Assembly (NCBI RefSeq): GCF_018614415.1
Contig: NZ_JAGGOO010000015.1
Coordinates: forward strand, 50,533 to 114,532
Length of the DNA: 64,000 nucleotides
Direction: 5' to 3'
DNA from: Streptomyces sp. ISL-12
GTDB taxonomy: Bacteria; Actinomycetota; Actinomycetes; Streptomycetales; Streptomycetaceae
The first letter of the stretch is position 1. Each line of letters begins with the position of its first letter. The translations under genes and the position numbers were made by a program. Below the pieces are notes generated by a model, which saw only the letters and a list, made by a program, of their open reading frames with translations, ran no database searches and was not told the origin of the DNA. Shown here in pieces: positions 58,451 through 64,000 of the stretch.

Positions 58451-59973
58451 GCGCCCTGGCCGCCCAGCCACTGGCCCAGAACCTGGTCCAGTCCGTCGAC
58501 TGGCTCGCCGTCGCGCCGCCCACCGTCGTGGCGGTCGTCGGACTCGCCGTCCTGGTCGCCGACCTCTTCGTCGCCGAGCGGCGCAAAACCCTGCTCGGCT
58601 GGGCGTCCGTCGCCGGCCTGGCCGGCTCGCTGCTCCTGCTGCTGCCCCTGCTGGACGGCGACCGCGCCACCTTCTGCCTGACCGGCGCCACGCGCGCGTG
58701 CAGCTACGTCGCCGACCCGTTCACCCTCGCCGTCCAGCTCCTGGTGCTCGGCGGCGCCCTCGTGGCCGCCCTGCTGTCGGTCACCACCCTGAAGGACGCC
58801 GACCGGGGCCTGCCCGAGGGCGAGTACTGGTTCCTGCTGCTGTCGTCCGCGGCCGGCGCCGCGCTGCTGCCCGCCTCCCGCGACCTGGCCACCCTCATCG
58901 TCGCCCTGGAGGTCGCCTCCCTGCCCGCCTTCGCCCTGGTGGGCCTGAGGCACGGTGATCGGCGTTCCTCCGAGGCCGCCCTGAAGTTCTTCCTCTCCTC
59001 GGTGACCGCGACCGCCGTCAGCCTCCTGGGCGTCAGTTTCGTCTACGCGGCCACCGGCACCATCCACCTCACCGAGATCGCCGGCCGCGTCCAGGACGTC
59101 GACGGACAGCTCACCACCCTCGCCCACACCGGCGTCGTCCTCACCCTCGTCGGCTTCGCCTTCAAGACGGCCGCCGTGCCCTTCCACTTCTGGGTGCCCG
59201 ACACCTACGTCGGCGCGCCCCTGCCGATCGCCGCCTACCTGTCCGTCGTCGGCAAGGCGGTCGGCTTCTCCGGCCTCATCCTGGTCACCGTCGTCGCCCT
59301 CCCGTCGTACGCCGACGTCTGGGGCCCGGCGCTGGCCGCGCTCGCCGCCCTCACCATGACCGTCGGCAACGCCGGCGCCCTGCGGCAGCACGGCACGCGC
59401 GCGTACAGCGCCGTACGCCTGCTCGCCTGGTCGTCGGTCGGACAGGCCGGCTACCTCCTGGTGCCGATCGCCGCCGCCGCGTACTCCGACGACCCCGAGC
59501 GCTCGATCGGCTCCACCCTCGCCTACGCCCTCATGTACGGCGCCGTGAACCTGGGCGCCTTCGCGGTCGCCGCCCTGGTGGGCCGTACGAAGTCCCGCAA
59601 CCGCCTGACCGACTACCGCGGCCTGTACGCGTCCAACCCCCTCACCGCCCTCCTCCTGGCCTTCTTCCTGCTCTGCCTCGCCGGGCTGCCGCCGGGCATC
59701 ATCGGTCTGTTCGCCAAGGTCACCGTCTTCTCCGCGGCGGTCGACGCCGGCCTCGGCTGGCTCGCCGTGGTCATGGCCGTGAACGTCGTCATCGCGCTGT
59801 ACTACTACCTCCGGTGGACGGCCCTGCTGTTCCGCGCCCCGGCGGGCGAACCCCGCGAGCACCTCGTGCCGGCCCCGCTCACCGCCGCGCTCGCGGTGAC
59901 CGCGGTCCTGGCCGCCGCCCTCTCCGGCGCGCCCCAGCTGATCCTCCGCTTCGCCGACACCGGGCTCTTCTGA
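58447..59973 (+). CDS. nuoN: NADH-quinone oxidoreductase subunit N, second copy
   Basis: 508 residues, with LIVALEVASLPAFALVGL and KTAAVPFHFWVPDTYVGAPLPIA as in NuoN. It ends the second nuo operon. No clear terminator hairpin is seen in the ~235 bases before htpX, so some read-through into htpX is possible. Confidence 0.93.
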   Translation: MSALAAQPLAQNLVQSVDWLAVAPPTVVAVVGLAVLVADLFVAERRKTLLGWASVAGLAGSLLLLLPLLDGDRATFCLTGATRACSYVADPFTLAVQLLVLGGALVAALLSVTTLKDADRGLPEGEYWFLLLSSAAGAALLPASRDLATLIVALEVASLPAFALVGLRHGDRRSSEAALKFFLSSVTATAVSLLGVSFVYAATGTIHLTEIAGRVQDVDGQLTTLAHTGVVLTLVGFAFKTAAVPFHFWVPDTYVGAPLPIAAYLSVVGKAVGFSGLILVTVVALPSYADVWGPALAALAALTMTVGNAGALRQHGTRAYSAVRLLAWSSVGQAGYLLVPIAAAAYSDDPERSIGSTLAYALMYGAVNLGAFAVAALVGRTKSRNRLTDYRGLYASNPLTALLLAFFLLCLAGLPPGIIGLFAKVTVFSAAVDAGLGWLAVVMAVNVVIALYYYLRWTALLFRAPAGEPREHLVPAPLTAALAVTAVLAAALSGAPQLILRFADTGLF

Positions 59974-60208
59974 ACCCCGCCCCACCCCCGTACACCGCCC
60001 CCGTCACCCGGACGGCCCACGCCCGCCTGCGCGTCCACCGGGGAACTGGTGGCCGTCGCCTCGCGTTGACCAGTACGGAAGGGTCCACTGGACGTGTCAC
60101 CACACACCGGTGGCATCGACAGACCGGGAAGCGACCACAGCGAGCGAGACCAGCAAGCAAAGGGTTCAAACATAGGGTTCCCCTGCTGCACCACTTGGAG
60201 GGCGTACC

Positions 60209-61072
60209 GTGCACCGCCGGCACAACGGGCTCAGGACCGCAGTACTCCTCGGGGGACTGTCCGCGCTCATCATCGTCATCGGCAGCTTCTTCGGCCGAGC
60301 CGGGCTCGTCGTCGCCGTCCTCGTAGCCCTGGGCACCAACGCGTACGCGTACTGGAACAGCGACAAGCTGGCTCTACGCGCGATGCGCGCCCGCCCGGTG
60401 AGCGAGTTCGAGGCCCCGGGGCTGTACCGCATGGTCCGTGAACTCTCCACCCAGGCCCGCCAGCCCATGCCGCGCCTGTACATCTCCCCGACGGAGGCCC
60501 CCAACGCCTTCGCGACCGGCCGCAATCCGCGCAACGCGGCGGTCTGCTGCACCGACGGCATCCTGCGCCTGCTCGACGAACGCGAGCTGCGCGGCGTCAT
60601 CGGCCACGAGCTGAGCCACGTCTACAACCGGGACATCCTCATCTCCTCGGTCGCCGGCGCCCTCGCCTCGGTGATCATGTTCCTGGTCAACTTCGCCTGG
60701 CTGATCCCCATCGGCCGCTCCGACGACGACGACGGCCCCGGCCTCTTCGGCATGCTCCTGATCATGCTGCTCGGCCCGCTGGCCGCCAGCCTGATCCAGC
60801 TGGCCATCAGCCGCTCCCGCGAGTACGAGGCCGACGCGTCCGGATCCCAGCTCACCGGCGACCCACTCGCCCTCGCCAGCGCCCTGCGCAAGCTGGACGC
60901 GGGTACCAAGCAGCTTCCGCTGCCCGCGGAGCCCCGTATCGAGACGGCCAGCCACATGATGATCGCCAACCCCTTCCGCCCGGGGCAGGGCCTCTCGAAG
61001 ATGTTCTCCACCCACCCGCCCATGGCGGAACGCATCGCCCGACTCGAGAAGATGGCAGGTCGCAGGCAGTGA
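60209..61072 (+). CDS. htpX: Membrane zinc metalloprotease HtpX
   Basis: 287 residues, M48 family, for quality control of damaged membrane proteins. Two N-terminal helices are followed by the zinc site HELSH (133-137) in [14 protein letters not shown], two more helices (~145-195) and the third ligand in [10 protein letters not shown]; the end of the protein has [15 protein letters not shown], typical of HtpX. The GTG start has GGAGGGC upstream. It overlaps the next gene by four bases. Its position straight after a membrane complex operon is suggestive but may be chance. Confidence 0.94.
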   Translation: MHRRHNGLRTAVLLGGLSALIIVIGSFFGRAGLVVAVLVALGTNAYAYWNSDKLALRAMRARPVSEFEAPGLYRMVRELSTQARQPMPRLYISPTEAPNAFATGRNPRNAAVCCTDGILRLLDERELRGVIGHELSHVYNRDILISSVAGALASVIMFLVNFAWLIPIGRSDDDDGPGLFGMLLIMLLGPLAASLIQLAISRSREYEADASGSQLTGDPLALASALRKLDAGTKQLPLPAEPRIETASHMMIANPFRPGQGLSKMFSTHPPMAERIARLEKMAGRRQ

Positions 61073-61461
61073 AGACCATCCTCAACCTCATCTGGCTCGT
61101 CCTGAGCGGCTTCTGGCTGTTCCTCGGCTACCTGCTCGCGGGCGTGCTGCTCTGCGTCACGATCATCGGCATCCCGTTCGGCATCGCGGCGTTCCGCATC
61201 GGGATCTACGCGCTGTGGCCCTTCGGGTACACCACGGTCGAGCGCCGGGACGCGGGCGCGGCCTCCTGTGTCGGCAACGTGCTGTGGCTGCTCCTCGCGG
61301 GCTGGTGGCTGGCCCTCGGCCACATCGTCACCGGCATCGTGCTGTGCGTGACGATCATCGGCATCCCGCTCGGCATAGCCAACTTCAAGCTGATCCCGGT
61401 CTCCCTGCTCCCGCTGGGCCGCGACATCGTCCGGACCGACCAGCCGTTCGCGGCCCGCTGA
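61069..61461 (+). CDS. YccF domain-containing membrane protein
   Basis: 130 residues made of two similar halves, each with a helix followed by [14 protein letters not shown] or [14 protein letters not shown]. This internal duplication defines the YccF family. Function unknown. GTG overlaps the htpX stop, so the two are co-translated, and a membrane stress role is plausible. Confidence 0.9.
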   Translation: MKTILNLIWLVLSGFWLFLGYLLAGVLLCVTIIGIPFGIAAFRIGIYALWPFGYTTVERRDAGAASCVGNVLWLLLAGWWLALGHIVTGIVLCVTIIGIPLGIANFKLIPVSLLPLGRDIVRTDQPFAAR

Positions 61462-61688
61462 TCACGCCGATGCTGCGCCCCTGACCGGCGCGGCAGCCGT
61501 CGCACACGCGAACCCGCACCCGACCTGAGCCGTGTCCCACCGCTCCCTGCAACCACCGCCATAACCGTTGCGTCTTCAGTCCATGAGAGAGCAGGAGCGG
61601 CCGCACCGCCGCGCAAAGCGTGGCAGAAGCAATGCCGATCACAGTGCGCTCGTAGGCCGGGCACAGCGAGAGAGGGCAGGTTCAAGGC

Positions 61689-61955
61689 ATGACCGTCATC
61701 AGTTGGATCATCCTGGGACTGCTGGCCGGAGCCATCGCCAAGGTCCTGTTGCCGGGCCGGGACCCGGGCGGCCTCATCGGCACGACCCTCATCGGCATCG
61801 CCGGCGCCTTCATCGGCGGCTGGATATCGGCCCGCTGGCTGGACCACCCGATCACGAAGGACTTCTACGACGGGGCCACCTGGGCGGCGGCCATCGGCGG
61901 CTCGTTCGTCCTCCTGGTCGCTTACCGCATCCTGTTCGGCAACTCCCGCGACTGA
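61689..61955 (+). CDS. GlsB/YeaQ/YmgE family stress-response membrane protein
   Basis: 88 residues with three hydrophobic segments rich in Gly, including ISWIILGLLAGAIAKVLLPGRDPGG and TTLIGIAGAFIGGWI, the family signature. These transglycosylase-associated proteins are induced by stress; their role is unclear. ATG follows GAGAGAGGGCAGG. It stands apart from htpX by ~230 bases containing no gene, presumably its promoter. Confidence 0.9.
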   Translation: MTVISWIILGLLAGAIAKVLLPGRDPGGLIGTTLIGIAGAFIGGWISARWLDHPITKDFYDGATWAAAIGGSFVLLVAYRILFGNSRD

Positions 61956-61959
61956 GCTG

Positions 61960-61974
61960 CCCGGCACGGCCGGG
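61960..61974 (+). terminator. Short hairpin after the YmgE-type gene
   Basis: CCCGGC and GCCGGG around ACG, starting five bases after the stop codon. Confidence 0.5.
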
Positions 61975-62176
61975 GGCCTCTGCTGCTCCTCACGCGTGCG
62001 GAAGAGGGCGGAACCGGCTACTCGTACCGCGTACCGGCCGTACTGGGCGCATCCACGAGCACCCGGAAGAAAAAATATCGGCCGACGATGTCGACGATGT
62101 CGAGAACGCGTGACCGGCTCCGTCCCCGTATCGAACGCGACCACAAGGGGCCGCGTCGGCACCGAGGAGAGACACG

Positions 62177-62584
62177 ATGGCCAAGTACCTGCTCCTGAAG
62201 CACTACCGCGGCGCCCCGGCGGCGGTCAACGACGTCCCCATGGACCGGTGGACGCCGGAGGAGATCTCGGCGCACATGCGCTACATGCAGGACTTCGCGG
62301 ACCGGCTGGAGAAGACCGGCGAGTTCGTCGACGGGCAGGCGCTCGCCCCCGAGGGGACGTGGGTGCGCTACGACGGTGAGGGGCGCCCGCCGGTCACCGA
62401 CGGCCCGTTCGCCGAGACCAAGGACCTCGTCGCCGGCTGGATGGTGATCGACGTCGACAGCTACGAGCGCGCCGTCGAACTGGCCGGAGAACTGTCGGCC
62501 GCCCCCGGCGCGGGCGGCAAGCCGATCCACGAGTGGCTGGAGCTGCGCCCGTTCCTGACCGCACCGCCCACCATCACGGAGTGA
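62177..62584 (+). CDS. YciI/DGPF family protein
   Basis: 135 residues with the ferredoxin-like YCII fold. The PVTDGPFAETKDLVAGW motif is the one seen in YCII proteins that accompany ECF sigma factors of the SigJ/ECF41-like type. Its function is probably regulatory or detoxifying and has not been settled. It is followed directly by the sigma factor gene. Confidence 0.9.
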   Translation: MAKYLLLKHYRGAPAAVNDVPMDRWTPEEISAHMRYMQDFADRLEKTGEFVDGQALAPEGTWVRYDGEGRPPVTDGPFAETKDLVAGWMVIDVDSYERAVELAGELSAAPGAGGKPIHEWLELRPFLTAPPTITE

Positions 62585-62592
62585 CCCCACCG

Positions 62593-63738
62593 ATGGACGA
62601 GGCCCTGCTCCGGCGCCTCACGCCGAACGTCCTCGGCGTCCTCGTCCGCTGCGGAGCCGACTTCGCGGCGGCCGAGGACGCGGTACAGGACGCGCTCATC
62701 GACGCGATCCGCCGCTGGCCGGACGACCCTCCCCGGGACCCCAAGGGCTGGTTGGTCACCGTGGCCTGGCGCAAGTTCCTCGACCAGGCCCGGTCGGACA
62801 CCGCCCGTCGCCGGCGCGAGGACGTCGCCGAGCAGGAACCGGCGTCCGGGCCCGCGCCCGCGGTGGACGACACGCTCCAGCTCTACTTCCTGTGCGCCCA
62901 CCCCTCGTTGTCCCCGTCGTCCGCGACCGCGCTCACCCTGCGCGCCGTCGGTGGCCTCACCACCCGCCAGATCGCCCAGGCCTACCTGGTACCCGAGGCG
63001 ACCATGGCGCAGCGCGTCAGCCGGGCCAAGCGCACCGTGGCCGGCGTCCGGTTCGACCAGCCCGGCGACGTCGCCACCGTCCTGCGCGTCCTCTACCTGG
63101 TCTTCAACGAGGGCTACTCCGGTGACATCGACCTCGCCGCCGAAGCCATCCGGCTCGCCAGGCAGCTCGTCGCCCGCATCGACCACCCCGAAGTGTCCGG
63201 GCTGCTCGCCCTCATGCTGCTCCACCACGCCCGGCGCGCCAGCCGGACCACGTCCGACGGCAGCCTGGTACCGCTCGCCGAGCAGGATCGCGGCCGGTGG
63301 GACACCGCGTCGATCGCCGAGGGCATCGGCATCCTCCAGGCGGCCCTCGCCCGCGACCGGCTCGGCGAGTTCCAGGCCCAGGCCGCCATCGCCGCCCTCC
63401 ACGCCGACGCGCCCACCGCCGAGGAGACCGACTGGACGCAGATCGTCGAGTGGTACGACGAGCTCACGCGCCTGACCGACAGCCCCGTCGTCCGGCTCAA
63501 CCGCGCGGTCGCCGTCGGCGAGGCCGACGGACCACGCGCCGGTCTGGCCGCACTCGCCGAGCTGGATCCCGCCCTGCCCCGCCACACCGCGGCGGCGGCC
63601 TACCTCCACGAACGCGGCGGCGAGCCGGCGACGGCGGCCCGGCTGTACGCCGAGGCGGCCCACAAGGCGTCCAACCTCGCCGAACGCGACTACCTGACCC
63701 GCCAGGCCGCCCGGCTCAACACCCACCGGGGCCGCTGA
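62593..63738 (+). CDS. ECF RNA polymerase sigma factor with DUF6596-type C-terminal domain
   Basis: 381 residues. Region 2 is in ADFAAAEDAVQDALIDAIRRWP and region 4 in LTTRQIAQAYLVPEATMAQRVSRAKRT. The ~200-residue TPR-like C-terminal extension (VLYLVFNEGYSGDIDLAAEAIRLAR) replaces the usual anti-sigma control. ATG 62593 begins at the conserved MDEALLR; a GTG at 62581 overlapping the YciI stop is an alternative. It pairs with the YciI gene; such pairs are widespread in Streptomyces. Targets unknown. Confidence 0.92.
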   Translation: MDEALLRRLTPNVLGVLVRCGADFAAAEDAVQDALIDAIRRWPDDPPRDPKGWLVTVAWRKFLDQARSDTARRRREDVAEQEPASGPAPAVDDTLQLYFLCAHPSLSPSSATALTLRAVGGLTTRQIAQAYLVPEATMAQRVSRAKRTVAGVRFDQPGDVATVLRVLYLVFNEGYSGDIDLAAEAIRLARQLVARIDHPEVSGLLALMLLHHARRASRTTSDGSLVPLAEQDRGRWDTASIAEGIGILQAALARDRLGEFQAQAAIAALHADAPTAEETDWTQIVEWYDELTRLTDSPVVRLNRAVAVGEADGPRAGLAALAELDPALPRHTAAAAYLHERGGEPATAARLYAEAAHKASNLAERDYLTRQAARLNTHRGR

Positions 63739-63877
63739 CAGACCACGCTCGCGACCCGCCGCGCCGACACGTGGCACGCCTGAACGAGCGGCGCCGACAC
63801 ACCGGCCCCGCGCAGCCCACCAACCCTCGACAGTGTCCGCGCAGGTCAGGCCGCTCTCTCGGCGGTGGTCCGACGAA

Positions 63878-64000
63878 CTAGTGTCCTGCGCCGGAGATCC
63901 GTCGGCAGAAGCGGGCGAGGGAGTCGAGGATCTCTTCGGCTGTCTTGGTCCAGATGAACGGCTTGGGGTTTTCGTTCCAGTCCTTGACCCATGCCCGGAT
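63878..64000 (-). mobile_element. IS630-family transposase, C-terminal end (cut by window edge)
   Basis: The last 40 codons read inward from the right edge, ending at TAG 63878-63880. They encode WNENPKPFIWTKTAEEILDS and a short basic tail, the highly conserved end of IS630-type DDE transposases that follows the catalytic domain. The rest of the element lies outside. The sequence around the stop (ACTAGTGTCCTGCG) may include the terminal inverted repeat. The DDE residues cannot be checked here. Confidence 0.85.

Overview
The window is high-GC actinobacterial chromosome, almost certainly Streptomyces. GC-rich third codon positions, frequent GTG starts, four-base ATGA/GTGA gene overlaps and long antisense open frames all point there. 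The gene order (a 14-gene nuo operon, recQ, a polyprenyl synthetase, korAB, a second partial nuo operon, htpX) also matches what I recall of the Streptomyces coelicolor core chromosome. No rRNA, tRNA, CRISPR array or prophage was recognised. One mobile element is visible, an IS630-type transposase tail cut by the right edge.

Layout. 1-12.3 kb: end of nuoE and all of nuoF to nuoN, the canonical proton-pumping NADH:menaquinone oxidoreductase, closed by a strong hairpin. 12.4-17.7 kb: a Uma2-type nuclease-fold protein, RecQ, an M56 membrane metallopeptidase and fumarylacetoacetase. 18.1-29.5 kb: an eight-gene cell-surface polysaccharide locus made of two convergent operons. The plus-strand operon encodes a DegT-type PLP enzyme, a flippase fusion, a GT-C-like membrane protein, a small membrane protein and a GH26-like hydrolase. 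The minus-strand operon encodes a BioF2/FemAB-like acyltransferase, a GT2 glycosyltransferase and a NodB deacetylase. 29.7-36.6 kb: a HAD phosphatase, a secreted lytic-transglycosylase-like protein behind a ydaO-type cyclic-di-AMP riboswitch, a G-rich repeat region, an isoprenyl diphosphate synthase (probably for the menaquinone tail), a LolA-like protein and an ABC exporter. 36.6-42.5 kb: an amidase, a P-loop protein of DUF6668 type, a TPR-like protein, RarD, and a divergent NmrA-type reductase/HxlR regulator pair.

42.5-60 kb is the most interesting part. It holds korAB (2-oxoglutarate:ferredoxin oxidoreductase), one LuxR-type response regulator with two paralogous histidine kinases, and a second complex I operon with only nuoA, B, C, H, I, J, K, L, M and N. 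The NADH-input module (E, F, G) and NuoD are missing, and NuoC carries a roughly 300-residue repetitive tail where NuoD often sits. Because korAB lies next to it, a ferredoxin-fed, NADH-independent complex I is a reasonable hypothesis. 60-64 kb: HtpX, YccF and YmgE-type membrane proteins, a YciI protein coupled to an ECF sigma factor, and the transposase tail.

Respiration links much of the window: two complex I sets, a ferredoxin-reducing enzyme and a prenyl synthase for the quinone. Short tandem repeats are common in the accessory and regulatory genes, often just past stop codons, and I did not notice them in the first nuo operon.
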